Of a stretch of DNA of 64,000 nucleotides, positions 8,031-17,112 are shown one piece after another; the first letter of the stretch is position 1, and each line of letters begins with the position of its first letter. The notes beneath the pieces are model-generated. The model had not been told where the DNA came from, made no database searches, and saw only the letters and a program-made list of their open reading frames with translations. Source of the stretch: Arthrobacter sp. ISL-30 (lineage in GTDB: Bacteria; Actinomycetota; Actinomycetes; Actinomycetales; Micrococcaceae); assembly GCF_018613855.1 (NCBI RefSeq), contig NZ_JAGGPK010000026.1:1-64000 (forward strand), written 5' to 3'. Both the position numbers and the translations under genes were made by a program.

Positions 8031-9512
8031 GTGACTGTAACCGCCGAACGCGAAAGCGAATTGCTGGCCTCTGTCCCTACCGGTCTGCTGATCGACGGGC
8101 AGTGGCGGCCTTCCGCTTCGGGTAAGACTTTTGATGTTGAGGATCCGGCCACTGGCAAGGTCCTGTTGAGTATTGCCGATGCCTCGGCCGAGGACGGGGT
8201 TGCGGCCCTGGATGCGGCAGCTGCCGCACAGGATTCGTGGGCCAAAGTTCCGGCCCGGGAGCGCGGGGAGATCCTGCGTCGGGCCTTTGAACTGGTCACG
8301 GAGCGGGCAGAGGACTTCGCGCTGCTGATGACACTGGAGATGGGCAAGCCCCTGGCCGAAGCGCGCGGCGAGGTCACCTATGGCGCGGAGTTCCTGCGTT
8401 GGTTCTCGGAGGAGGCCGTACGTGCCTTCGGCCGGTACTCAGTCTCTCCAGACGGTAAGTCCCGGCTGCTGGTGCAGAAGAAGCCGGTGGGACCCAGCCT
8501 CCTGATCACGCCGTGGAACTTCCCGCTGGCAATGGCCACCCGCAAGATCGCCCCCGCAGTTGCTGCTGGCTGCACCATGATCCTCAAGCCGGCCAACCTC
8601 ACCCCGCTAACGTCCCTGCTGTTCGCAGCCGTGATGCAGGAAGCGGGCCTGCCGGCCGGCGTCCTGAACGTTATTGCGACCACGAGCGCGGGGGCCACCA
8701 CTGGGCCGCTGATCAAGGACTCCCGCCTGCGCAAGCTCTCCTTCACCGGGTCCACGGAGGTCGGCCGCCGTCTGCTGTCGGACGCCTCCGAAACGGTCCT
8801 GCGCACCTCGATGGAGCTTGGCGGGAACGCCCCGTTCGTTGTGTTCGAAGATGCCGACGTCGATGCCGCAGTGAACGGTGCCATGCTGGCGAAGCTGCGC
8901 AACATGGGCGAGGCCTGCACCGCAGCCAACCGGTTCATCGTGCACGAGTCCGTCGCTGATGAGTTCGCGGAGAAGTTCGCAGCGAAGATGGCGGAGATGA
9001 CCACGGCCCGCGGTACCGAGGAGCAGTCCAAGGTGGGTCCGCTGATCGACGCCAAGAGCCGGGATAAGGTCCACGAACTCGTCGCCGACGCCGTATCCTC
9101 CGGCGCCACCGCCGTTGTGGGTGGGGCACCGGTGGACGGGCCTGGCTACTTCTACCAGCCCACCATCCTCAAGGGCGTCACCGAGGGCACGCGGATCCTG
9201 TCCGAGGAGATCTTCGGCCCCGTCGCGCCGATCATCACCTTCGACTCCGAGGACGAGGCCGTACGCCTGGCGAACAACACAGAGTACGGCCTGGTGGCGT
9301 ACGTCTTCACCAAGGACCTGAACCGCGGCATCCGCATGGGAGAGAAGCTCGAGACAGGCATGCTCGGCCTGAACGCCGGCGTCGTCTCCAACGCGGCTGC
9401 GCCGTTCGGCGGCGTCAAGCAGTCCGGCCTCGGACGCGAAGGTGGCCTCGAAGGCATCGAGGAATACCTCTACACCCAGTACATCGGCATCGCCGATCCG
9501 TACGCGGGCTAG
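8031..9512 (+). CDS. gabD: NAD(P)-dependent succinate-semialdehyde dehydrogenase
   Basis: 493 aa aldehyde dehydrogenase that oxidises succinate semialdehyde to succinate, the last step of GABA degradation or the bypass from 2-oxoglutarate. Motifs in order: PWNFPLAM (substrate/NAD pocket), FTGSTEVGR (nucleotide binding), MELGGNAPF with the general-base Glu, and GEACTAANR with the catalytic Cys near residue 293. The GTG start has a strong Shine-Dalgarno (AAGGAG, 5 nt). It is monocistronic: a strong hairpin follows, and the next gene converges on it. No GABA transaminase or permease is adjacent, so the substrate is inferred from family similarity alone. Confidence 0.88.
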   Translation: MTVTAERESELLASVPTGLLIDGQWRPSASGKTFDVEDPATGKVLLSIADASAEDGVAALDAAAAAQDSWAKVPARERGEILRRAFELVTERAEDFALLMTLEMGKPLAEARGEVTYGAEFLRWFSEEAVRAFGRYSVSPDGKSRLLVQKKPVGPSLLITPWNFPLAMATRKIAPAVAAGCTMILKPANLTPLTSLLFAAVMQEAGLPAGVLNVIATTSAGATTGPLIKDSRLRKLSFTGSTEVGRRLLSDASETVLRTSMELGGNAPFVVFEDADVDAAVNGAMLAKLRNMGEACTAANRFIVHESVADEFAEKFAAKMAEMTTARGTEEQSKVGPLIDAKSRDKVHELVADAVSSGATAVVGGAPVDGPGYFYQPTILKGVTEGTRILSEEIFGPVAPIITFDSEDEAVRLANNTEYGLVAYVFTKDLNRGIRMGEKLETGMLGLNAGVVSNAAAPFGGVKQSGLGREGGLEGIEEYLYTQYIGIADPYAG

Positions 9513-9554
9513 CTACATCGCAGCGAGGTGGCCTCGCGGCGATAACCGTAACCA

Positions 9555-9594
9555 GCAATGAAGGCGGGCGGCATGAGCCGCCCGCCTTCATTGC
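9555..9594. terminator. strong bidirectional terminator between gabD and the transglutaminase gene
   Basis: A perfect 18-bp stem (9555-9572 with 9577-9594) closes a 4-nt loop (ATGA). It sits between convergent stop codons. There is no long T tract, which is usual in high-GC actinobacteria. Confidence 0.8.
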
Positions 9595-9609
9595 CGTAAG
9601 CGCCCGCCT

Positions 9610-12099
9610 TTATTGCTGCCAGGACCGCCAGTGAACACTCCTGATCACGCGACGCCAGGTCCGGGACAATGCCCGTCCTATGGAAACCGCTCCGCGCCCC
9701 ACCATGCGGAAAGGCCAGGAGACCAGGCTTCCCCAGCGCGACATGACCGACGGCGGCAGCCAGTCCGCCCTGAGGCGCACCAACAGCCTCGCGTTGCCCT
9801 TCAAGGACGAGCGTACCGCCGCTATCCTCTCCGCTGTGGGAGCGGTGCCGGCATCGCCAGGGCGACCAAATTCCTGCCGCTCGAAGTCCCCGGTGAGGGC
9901 GATCACTGCCTCATGGCCGTCGTCGTCGAGCCCCCCGGGTTCACCAATCGCCTTGGAATGGCGGAGCCGAGTGGAGAAGAGCCGCGGAGTTTCACTGGGC
10001 GTCGTCCTGAACCCGTAGTCCTTGGCAAGGTCCTTCAACTCCGCCCACGCCAGGGCCGCCCCCTTGGCGGAACGTCCGGGGGTCCGGCTGGAAACGCCGG
10101 GTGCGAGGCGCCGGGCGCGGATGCCGGCGCGAACCAGCCTCGGCGATGCGAGCAGCAGAGCAACGAACAGGACGACGGCGGAACCGTACAGCACGCCAAG
10201 GATTCCGTTGCTGGCGCCCTGGGCGGCCTGCCCGCCGGCGGGAACAGGAACGGGCGGGGCAGCAGACGGCGCCGGGTCGGGAACAGCGAGCAGATCGTCC
10301 TCCTGGATGTTCGAGCTAATGCCACTTGGCGTTGAAGCCTCGGAAGCATAGTCCGGAACCACGCCCCGTGACGGCGTTGGCTCGAACGCCACCCAGCCAA
10401 GGCCTTCGAAATAGAGCTCGGGCCACGCGTGGGCATCGCGGGCGTCGACTTCGAATTCGGGGAACGAGCCCTGGCCGGCAAGCGCCATAGTGTCCCCGGT
10501 AAGCCTGCCCGGGGCGTAACCGATCGCAATCCGGCTGGGAATGCCCTGGAGCCGGGCCATGACTGCCATGGCGGACGAGAAGTGGACGCAGTAGCCGCTC
10601 TTCCGGTCAAGGAAATCGGCCAGGACAGATATCCCGTTGCCGTCGTAGCCATTCTGGATCGGGGCCTGCAGGGAGTACGTGAACTCGGCAGAGCGAAGGT
10701 AGCGCTGAATGGCGAGGGCCTTCGCAAAGGGGCTGCCGCTTCCGGCCACGTTGTTGGCCGTCTGCCGGATCGAGTCAGGCAGGTTGTTGGGGATCTGGCT
10801 GAATTCGGCGGGAATGTCCCTGGGCTGCTCCGTCGCCCGCGCCAGAGATTGAACCGTCAGGCGCGGTATGGAGGAGAAAACAATGTACTGCTGGTTCCTT
10901 GAGGTGGTGTTTTCCGCCTGGATGGTCAACGTGGAGGGGTCCCAGGTCCAGCGTCCGCTCAATCCCGTGACAGCTTCAGGAGCAAAGGGTGTAGGGAGAT
11001 AGGGGCTCGTGAACTGGCCCGTGTCAATGGATGTGAGCTCCCGAATCACCTCTCCCTGCACCTCATAAGGAGTCGTGATGTTGTCAGGGCCGACCAGGCG
11101 GGCGAAGCTTCGGTCATCCGGCGCCCACGTTTCGCCCTCGAAACGGTCAATGGTGACGGAGCGCAGGTACACGGGACGGGAAGAACTGGTGGCGTAGGTG
11201 ATCCGTCCTTCTCCGCTGGGGTTGCGGAGGCTGTTGCCCAGCGTGATCATCGGGTTCAAGCCGTTGGAGGATCCCCAGGGGTTGAGCCTGGATCCCTGCG
11301 GGAACGTTCCATGGTCGAAGCCCGGGATCGCGAGGGGGAGGACCAGGGCCGTCGCCAGCGCGATGATGCCCGTAACCGCCGTTCGCCTGAGATGTCCGGA
11401 GTTTCCCGTGGCCCCGGACTGCACGCGCGAATCGGGCGCATACCACTGGCTGAAGGCGAGGATCAGGAGGTAGCCTGCGGCGGTGGCGAGGAAACCAAGC
11501 AGTCCAACGCTCAGGGGCTTGATGGTCGCAGGTACCACCAGGATGGCGAGCAGGCCGATTCCGCTGGTTACAGGCATACCCAAAGGGACGGCCAGCGCGT
11601 CCATGAGCACCACCACGAGGCCAAGGCAGGCGCAGGTGACCAGGACGATGCCGATATTGGGCGCTACGGGGGCGCTTTCGGATACCACGGTGTCCCCGGC
11701 GCGGCGGATGAGCCGGCGCAACTGGCTCATCGTGTCAGCGGTCGGAAGGAAGCCGGCGAAACTTTGCTGCCGGAAGAACGTGAACACCAGGATTAGTACC
11801 AGCGAAACAAGGCCGCCGAGCGTCACCAGCAGCGGCTGGGCACGGAGGGCGCGCAGGAGCGCCAGCGTCAGGGCCACCGTCATGACGACCGTGATGACAG
11901 GAAGAAGCCATGCCCATCCCCGGAGGACGCCATTGAGGGACAGGGAGGCTCCGATGACTGCAAGGGCAATGGCTCCGGACATCGCCCAGGGATAGGCCCC
12001 CGCACCCCGTTCCCGTCGCCCTGGCGGAACCTGGCCGCGAACAGGCTGCAGCCGGGCGGTGTCGCCCGAAAGAGCCCGCTGATGGGACGTGGCGGTCAT
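9610..12099 (-). CDS. transglutaminase-like membrane protein (TgpA/DUF3488-DUF4129 type)
   Basis: 829 aa. After a short cytoplasmic tail, a cluster of about six or seven transmembrane helices covers residues ~38-265. A large extracytoplasmic domain follows with the transglutaminase core: catalytic Cys in KSGYCVHFSSAMAV, His in DARDAHAWPELYF and an acidic residue in VAFEPTPS. A final helix (near 640-660) leads to a cytoplasmic tail of about 165 residues. It is the last gene of a MoxR-DUF58-TgpA operon and overlaps the DUF58 gene by 4 bp (ATGA), implying translational coupling. Family members are linked to envelope functions; the substrate is unknown. Confidence 0.9.
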   Translation of the reverse strand: MTATSHQRALSGDTARLQPVRGQVPPGRRERGAGAYPWAMSGAIALAVIGASLSLNGVLRGWAWLLPVITVVMTVALTLALLRALRAQPLLVTLGGLVSLVLILVFTFFRQQSFAGFLPTADTMSQLRRLIRRAGDTVVSESAPVAPNIGIVLVTCACLGLVVVLMDALAVPLGMPVTSGIGLLAILVVPATIKPLSVGLLGFLATAAGYLLILAFSQWYAPDSRVQSGATGNSGHLRRTAVTGIIALATALVLPLAIPGFDHGTFPQGSRLNPWGSSNGLNPMITLGNSLRNPSGEGRITYATSSSRPVYLRSVTIDRFEGETWAPDDRSFARLVGPDNITTPYEVQGEVIRELTSIDTGQFTSPYLPTPFAPEAVTGLSGRWTWDPSTLTIQAENTTSRNQQYIVFSSIPRLTVQSLARATEQPRDIPAEFSQIPNNLPDSIRQTANNVAGSGSPFAKALAIQRYLRSAEFTYSLQAPIQNGYDGNGISVLADFLDRKSGYCVHFSSAMAVMARLQGIPSRIAIGYAPGRLTGDTMALAGQGSFPEFEVDARDAHAWPELYFEGLGWVAFEPTPSRGVVPDYASEASTPSGISSNIQEDDLLAVPDPAPSAAPPVPVPAGGQAAQGASNGILGVLYGSAVVLFVALLLASPRLVRAGIRARRLAPGVSSRTPGRSAKGAALAWAELKDLAKDYGFRTTPSETPRLFSTRLRHSKAIGEPGGLDDDGHEAVIALTGDFERQEFGRPGDAGTAPTAERIAAVRSSLKGNARLLVRLRADWLPPSVMSRWGSLVSWPFRMVGRGAVSIGRALSRTWRRVIRSVHWRSWQQ

Positions 12100-13550
12100 C
12101 GGGGCACCGCCGCTCCGCGTCGGACGTCCATGGCGGAGGCTGCCGCTATCAGGATCTGGCCCTGGTCAAAGGCGGACCATGCTGCGGCCAGCGGAGTCCG
12201 TGCTGTCACCGTCACCGCCCGCCATCCACCCAGGCGCAGCGCCTCGACGGCTTCCTCGCTGTTGTGCAGGTGATCTGTCACCGCTATGGCGAAAGCGTTC
12301 GCCCCGTAGGCGGCGGCCGGGGCCAGGGCCTTCGCCTCAGCCGGGCTGATGTTGCCAAGGAGCGCCAGGAGGGGTCCCCTGAGCCGGTGGGCAGCGAGTT
12401 TGTCCATCAGGTGGTCATCAAAGGGGATGGGGTCCGCGCCATGATGCCCGGCCGCCTCGGTACCATACTCGTTTTGGCGGGGCTCGTTTTGGCGGGGTTC
12501 GCTGTGGCGTGCGTGATGCGGGGCCGTGAGCTGGATGGCCGCGAGCCCTTCTGCGATGGATTGAAGGCCGGCCGCACCGCTGAATTCCTCGGCCTCCGGA
12601 TCTGGAGCTGAGGGGGAGCGGCAAAAAGCCGGGTCGCCCGCGGAGTCAAGCAGGCGAAGGGAGTAGTTGTGCTCGGCCAGGTGGGCGCTGATCGAGATCG
12701 CCGCGGTGACTGCCCACTCGAAATTGTTCGACGTCGACAGCCGGAATCCGTCGTCATGGGAAGCCGAGGCTGACGCTGATGCCATTCCGGAAGCGAACGC
12801 GGAAAAGCGCTGGTCCAGGATGATCGTGGCCTCGGGCGTTGTCACAGATTCCTCCTGACGCACCATGAGCAGTCCGTGCCTCGCCGTCGCAGGCCAGTGC
12901 ACCCGGCGCATGGGGTCACCGTGCCGGTATTCGCGCGTCATGACGTCGTCGTCGCTAGGATTGGCGCGAATCCTGGTGGCTGTCACCCCGTCGTTACCGC
13001 GCGCGCCTGCCAGCCCGGTGGCCGGAAGTTCGACGGCGGCCGGCGTCACGGTGAGGATATCGCCGTCGTCGATGGCATGGCGGTGCAGCGAGAGTCCGAA
13101 GGGATCACTGAACTCGGCTGTGACAGGCCCAATCCTGAATTGTCCCCGCTTGGTGGAACGCAAATGGTACTCATAGCGACTTGTGCCGCTTGAGGCCGAG
13201 CGGGCGGGAAAGCGGAAGGCCGGCGATTGCCCGAATCGTGGCGGCAGTTGCTCCTCCATGACCACCAGGCCGGAACCGACACCGGTTCGTGCCACGGCCA
13301 GCCGGACCATCGTCGTCGAAGAGGTCTCCACCGAGGCCGGATTGAACTCCCGATAGACCTGGAAGCGCGGTTTCAGGAGGCGTGTTCCCGCAAGGGAGAC
13401 CAGGGGAAGGGCGAGGAGGAGGACAGCCAAGGTCAAGAGGTCGCGGCGGCCCATGATCTGCGCGGCCAGCAGCGACACCCCGCCGCTGGCCAGGAGGCCC
13501 CAGCCGCGGCTTGTGAACACATGCTTGGGAAGCAGGTCCAACAGTGCCAT
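12096..13550 (-). CDS. DUF58 domain-containing protein
   Basis: 484 aa. Two hydrophobic stretches near residues 15-60 anchor it, followed by a beta-rich region. The DUF58 signature REYRHGDPMRRVHWPATARHG lies near residue 210 and a von Willebrand factor A-like fold region follows (TIILDQRFSAF). DUF58 proteins are typically encoded with MoxR ATPases and are thought to be their partners or substrates. It sits 12 bp downstream of the moxR gene and overlaps the transglutaminase gene by 4 bp. A low-complexity stretch with repeated SEPRQNEPRQNE occurs around residues 355-370. Confidence 0.88.
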   Translation of the reverse strand: MALLDLLPKHVFTSRGWGLLASGGVSLLAAQIMGRRDLLTLAVLLLALPLVSLAGTRLLKPRFQVYREFNPASVETSSTTMVRLAVARTGVGSGLVVMEEQLPPRFGQSPAFRFPARSASSGTSRYEYHLRSTKRGQFRIGPVTAEFSDPFGLSLHRHAIDDGDILTVTPAAVELPATGLAGARGNDGVTATRIRANPSDDDVMTREYRHGDPMRRVHWPATARHGLLMVRQEESVTTPEATIILDQRFSAFASGMASASASASHDDGFRLSTSNNFEWAVTAAISISAHLAEHNYSLRLLDSAGDPAFCRSPSAPDPEAEEFSGAAGLQSIAEGLAAIQLTAPHHARHSEPRQNEPRQNEYGTEAAGHHGADPIPFDDHLMDKLAAHRLRGPLLALLGNISPAEAKALAPAAAYGANAFAIAVTDHLHNSEEAVEALRLGGWRAVTVTARTPLAAAWSAFDQGQILIAAASAMDVRRGAAVPR

Positions 13551-13562
13551 CTCGAAAGACTC

Positions 13563-14660
13563 CTAGCCGCTACGCCGCAACTGGTCGCGCTGCCTGCCAC
13601 CCGCCACAACATCCTGGCTGACGGGGATGCCGGAGATGATTCCCCGGATCACGCTCTGCGGAGTGTCACCTGAACTGGCAGCTTTTCGGTCCAGGATGAT
13701 CCGGTGGGCAAGGACAGGTTCGGCCACGGCGATGACATCATCGGGCAGGACGAAATCCCGCCCGTCCAGGGCCGCCGTCGCCTTGGCTGCCCTGAGCAGT
13801 TGGAGCAGCGAGCGGGGACTGGCACCGAGCCTAAGCCTCGCGCTGTCCCGGGAGGCTCGCCCGATGGCCACCGTATATTCCTTGATGGACGGTGACACGT
13901 ACACCTGCTGGACGGTGGCGATCATCGCCGCGACATCGTCCGCCGTCACGACGGAAACCACTCTTGCCAGCGGTGAGACCGCCTGATGGGTCTCCAGCAT
14001 TTCGATCTCGGATTCCTTGTCCGGGTAGCCCATCGAGATCCGGGCCATGAAACGGTCCCGTTGGGCCTCAGGGAGGGGATAGGTTCCCTCCATTTCGATG
14101 GGATTCTGCGTTGCGACCACCATGAAAGGCTCGTCCAGCCGGTAAGACTGCCCATCCACCGTGACCTGGTGCTCCTCCATGCACTCCAGCAGCGCCGACT
14201 GGGTCTTGGCCGATGCCCGGTTGATTTCGTCGCCGATCACGATGTTGGCGAACACGGCTCCCGGGCGGAATTCGAACAGCCGCGAAGACTGGTTATAGAT
14301 CGAGACGCCTGTGACGTCGGAAGGCAGGAGGTCCGGAGTGAACTGGATACGGCTCACAGAACAATCGATCGTGCGGGCGAGCGTCTTCGCCAGGAGGGTC
14401 TTTCCAACGCCGGGAACGTCCTCGACCAGCAGGTGGCCTTGGGCCAGCAGGACGGTGAGGGCAAGCTTGGCCGCTTCGGACTTGCCGTCAATGACAGTGT
14501 TGATGGCCCTAAGGATGCGCTCGCTGGCATCCCGGAAATCTTCCGTCTCCATCATCCGTGGTTTATGGCCGTTGAGCTGGTTTCCGGCCGCGGGCACGGC
14601 GGGGAAGCCCTGACGCTGGACCAGGGGCTCGTCAACAGCGCTATGTCGCTTGGCATCCAT
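13563..14660 (-). CDS. MoxR family AAA+ ATPase
   Basis: 365 aa. MoxR ATPases act as chaperone-like remodelers of partner proteins carrying vWA domains. Walker A is in EDVPGVGKTLLAK, Walker B in VIGDEINRAS, sensor 1 in VVATQNPIEMEGTYPLPEAQ, and an arginine-finger region in AQRDRFMAR. I prefer the ATG at 14660 because GAAAGG lies 6 nt upstream; the in-frame TTG two codons earlier would abut that Shine-Dalgarno. It is the first gene of the MoxR-DUF58-TgpA operon. The promoter must lie in the roughly 140-bp spacer shared with divergent tatD. Confidence 0.92.
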   Translation of the reverse strand: MDAKRHSAVDEPLVQRQGFPAVPAAGNQLNGHKPRMMETEDFRDASERILRAINTVIDGKSEAAKLALTVLLAQGHLLVEDVPGVGKTLLAKTLARTIDCSVSRIQFTPDLLPSDVTGVSIYNQSSRLFEFRPGAVFANIVIGDEINRASAKTQSALLECMEEHQVTVDGQSYRLDEPFMVVATQNPIEMEGTYPLPEAQRDRFMARISMGYPDKESEIEMLETHQAVSPLARVVSVVTADDVAAMIATVQQVYVSPSIKEYTVAIGRASRDSARLRLGASPRSLLQLLRAAKATAALDGRDFVLPDDVIAVAEPVLAHRIILDRKAASSGDTPQSVIRGIISGIPVSQDVVAGGRQRDQLRRSG

Positions 14661-14791
14661 CGGCAACCTTTCAGCCGTGGACGGGGTTCAACGATGGCCG
14701 CTTCCTCGCGTCCAGGGATCCCCATCTTTTCGTTACAGACTACTAACACAACTGCCCCCGCAGACAGAGAGTTCCGTTATTTAGTCAGCGC

Positions 14792-14797
14792 TAGGGT
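14792..14797 (+). promoter_or_regulatory. predicted -10 box (TAGGGT) of tatD
   Basis: TAGGGT is followed by 6 nt (GGAGGG) and then the ATG at 14804. The GGAGGG directly abuts the ATG, too close to serve as a Shine-Dalgarno, so a leaderless start is the better reading. Confidence 0.5.
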
Positions 14798-14803
14798 GGA
14801 GGG

Positions 14804-15688
14804 ATGTGCAATTCCTCGACGCCCCATCCCTATCGGGGGCCGGACGACGCCGACTCCCGGAGGTCTTATCCTCCGGCGCCGGAGCCCCTGCCCGTCCCGG
14901 TGATTGACAACCACACCCACTTGGATTTCAGGGCCGGACTCCTGGAAGTTTCTATTGGCGATGCCATGGATGCGGCCGCGGCCGTCGGGGTAAGGGCAGC
15001 CGTGCAGGTGGGATGCGACCTTGAATCCTCAAGGTTCACAGTGGCCGCCGTGGAAGCAGATCACCGCCTCCTTGGCGCGGTGGCGATTCATCCGAACGAC
15101 GCTCCGCGCTACGCGGAGCGAGGCGAATTGGAAGCGGCGCTCGCGGAGATCGAAGAACTTGCCGGCCACCCCCGCGTTCGGGCCATCGGCGAGACCGGAT
15201 TGGATTTCTACCGCACCCATGGCGAAGGCCTCTCACATCAGCGGGAGTCCTTCCGACGCCACATTGACATCGCCAAGCGGTTGGGCCTCACGCTGCAGAT
15301 CCATGATCGCGACGCCCATGACGATATCGTGCAGGTGCTGCATGAGGAGGGAGCGCCGGACCGTGTGGTCTTCCACTGTTTTTCAGGCGACGAACAACTC
15401 GCTCGGACCTGCAACGACAACGGGTGGTACATGTCCTTTGCCGGCACCCTGACCTTCAAGAACGCGGCGAACCTGCGCTCGGCACTGGCCATCGCTGAAC
15501 CGCGGCGGATCCTCGTCGAAACGGACTCGCCGTTCCTCACGCCGCATCCACACCGGGGTCGTCCCAACGCCAGTTACATGGTGCCGTACACCGTTCGCGC
15601 CATGGCGGAAGTGACGGATTCCGAATTGTCCGAATTCTGCTCGCGGCTCACGGAAAACACTGTGGACGCCTATGGAGGCTGGGACTGA
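14804..15688 (+). CDS. tatD: TatD family metal-dependent hydrolase (DNase)
   Basis: 294 aa. A TIM-barrel metallohydrolase of the amidohydrolase superfamily with 3'-5' DNA exonuclease activity in characterised members. Metal ligands are visible: VIDNHTHLDF (HxH) near residue 32, IGETGLDFYR (Glu), LQIHDRDAHDD (His), VFHCFSGD (His) and ETDSPFLTPHPHRG (Asp). A Pro-rich N-terminal extension of about 30 residues precedes the barrel. In many actinobacteria tatD-rpfB-rsmA-ispE form a run, exactly the order here; metG, often upstream, is absent. Confidence 0.92.
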   Translation: MCNSSTPHPYRGPDDADSRRSYPPAPEPLPVPVIDNHTHLDFRAGLLEVSIGDAMDAAAAVGVRAAVQVGCDLESSRFTVAAVEADHRLLGAVAIHPNDAPRYAERGELEAALAEIEELAGHPRVRAIGETGLDFYRTHGEGLSHQRESFRRHIDIAKRLGLTLQIHDRDAHDDIVQVLHEEGAPDRVVFHCFSGDEQLARTCNDNGWYMSFAGTLTFKNAANLRSALAIAEPRRILVETDSPFLTPHPHRGRPNASYMVPYTVRAMAEVTDSELSEFCSRLTENTVDAYGGWD

Positions 15689-15715
15689 GCATCTCCACGT
15701 GACAATACCGGGTAT

Positions 15716-15752
15716 GTAACATTTCTTGGTTGCTTTATAACGCTTCGGTTAC
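15716..15752 (+). promoter_or_regulatory. GTAAC-type motifs upstream of rpfB (possible MtrA site)
   Basis: The 260-bp spacer before rpfB has GTAACA at 15716-15721, ATAACG at 15737-15742 (21 bp, two helical turns later) and GGTTAC at 15747-15752. MtrA, an actinobacterial response regulator, binds GTAAC-like repeats and controls rpf and cell-wall hydrolase genes in relatives. This is only a resemblance. The rest of the spacer holds small hairpins (for example TTCCGG-CATT-GGCCGGAA) and no gene. Confidence 0.3.
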
Positions 15753-15948
15753 AGTGGGGGACTATTAGCCGGGGTCGGGGAAGGCCTTCGGATAACAGTT
15801 CCGATGTTTCTTATTCGGGGCCTGGCGGCGCACATGCCCGCTGCAGCCGTTCCGGCATTGGCCGGAATGCACCATTGACGGTTCTGCAGACGGGATACCC
15901 CTGTGCGTTTTTCCCCGTGCCCGGACGGTCCAACAGTTACGGGCAGAC

Positions 15949-17091
15949 GTGGTCAAGTTCTTCACAACGGACGGAAAGCTCAGCTACCTCAAGGTCGGCG
16001 CGCAGCTTCTGGTGCTTTCTGCACTGGTGCTGGGCCTTGTTGCCTTCGTTGGCAACAACAAGACCATCACCTTGAACGTGGATGGCGAAGTGAGCTCCGT
16101 CCAGACCTTCGGCGGAACTGTTGGCGAGGTAGTCAAGGCCGCCAAGGTGGAGTTGAAGGACGCGGACCGCGTATCTCCTGCCCTGGACGCGCGGGTTGAT
16201 AACGGAACCGTTATCAATGTGAACCTGGCCAAGGCCGTGACCGTCAAGCTTGACGGTGCACAAAAGACCGTGAACACCACGGCATCCGATGTCGGAGCGC
16301 TCATAACGGAGCTTGGCGTCGCCAGCAGCTCCGCCGTCTCGGCACCCAAGGACTCGCAGCTTGAGGTAAGCGGCTCCTTCGTGGAGATTTCGACGCCGAA
16401 GACCGTAAGCCTCGTGGCCGACGGCAAGAGCACGGCCAGGACCACTACCTCAGCCGATGTGGCCGAAGTGCTGCGCGAGGCAGGCGTCGCATTGGGAGAG
16501 AACGACCGCGTCTCCCAGCCCGGCACCGCACCCGTTGTGAACAACATGGTTATCAAGGTGTCCCGCGTTGACACCGGCAAGACAGCCGCCGTGACCGAAG
16601 TCATTCCTTTCGAAACCGTGACCAGCGAAAGCGCCGAGCTGTACAAGGGCGAGCAGAAGGTCACACAGGCCGGCGTCCTGGGCAAGGTGGACAAGACCTT
16701 CAAGCTAGTGCTGGTGGACGGCCGTGAGGCCTCCCGAACCCTTGCTTCCGAAACGGTAGTTGCCCAACCTGTGACGGAAAAGGTCACCGTCGGCACCAAG
16801 GCGAAGGCAGCTGCCACCAACACCGGCGCCGCAGCGCCCGCCATGATGAACGAGGCCATGTGGGACAAGATCGCCCAGTGCGAGTCCAGCGGTAACTGGT
16901 CGGCCAACACCGGGAACGGCTATTACGGCGGCCTGCAGTTCGATATCCGAACCTGGCTGGGATCCGGCGGTGGAAGCTACGCGCCTAACGCCTCACTGGC
17001 CACCAAGGCTCAGCAAATCGACATCGCCAACCGGGTTTATGCGCAGCGTGGGCTGCAGCCGTGGGGCTGCGGCTGGGCAGCGTCCGCCTAA
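15949..17091 (+). CDS. rpfB: resuscitation-promoting factor (RpfB type)
   Basis: 380 aa secreted or membrane-anchored muralytic enzyme that cleaves peptidoglycan and stimulates regrowth of dormant cells. A signal/anchor helix (LLVLSALVLGLVAFV) covers residues ~18-33. Three DUF348 repeats (ITLNVDG.., VTVKLDG.., VSLVADG..) span ~38-200, a G5 domain ~208-285, and the transglycosylase-like Rpf domain ~302-380 with the catalytic Glu in AQCESSGNW and the paired Cys in PWGCGW. The domain order is that of RpfB. The GTG start at 15949 gives a correctly placed signal helix. The tatD and rsmA neighbours match the usual actinobacterial context. Confidence 0.95.
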   Translation: MVKFFTTDGKLSYLKVGAQLLVLSALVLGLVAFVGNNKTITLNVDGEVSSVQTFGGTVGEVVKAAKVELKDADRVSPALDARVDNGTVINVNLAKAVTVKLDGAQKTVNTTASDVGALITELGVASSSAVSAPKDSQLEVSGSFVEISTPKTVSLVADGKSTARTTTSADVAEVLREAGVALGENDRVSQPGTAPVVNNMVIKVSRVDTGKTAAVTEVIPFETVTSESAELYKGEQKVTQAGVLGKVDKTFKLVLVDGREASRTLASETVVAQPVTEKVTVGTKAKAAATNTGAAAPAMMNEAMWDKIAQCESSGNWSANTGNGYYGGLQFDIRTWLGSGGGSYAPNASLATKAQQIDIANRVYAQRGLQPWGCGWAASA

Positions 17092-17100
17092 GCCAGGGGC

Positions 17101-17106
17101 TACGAT
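17101..17106 (+). promoter_or_regulatory. predicted -10 box (TACGAT) of rsmA
   Basis: TACGAT is followed by ACCTAG (6 nt) and then the GTG at 17113, with no Shine-Dalgarno. This again predicts a leaderless message starting 21 bp after the rpfB stop. Confidence 0.5.
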
Positions 17107-17112
17107 ACCTAG

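Noticed and set aside
15689..15948. A c-di-AMP (ydaO-type) riboswitch before rpfB
   Set aside because: Such riboswitches precede rpf genes in some actinobacteria, but I could not find the conserved GGGGAACC and GGGGTGAA blocks here.
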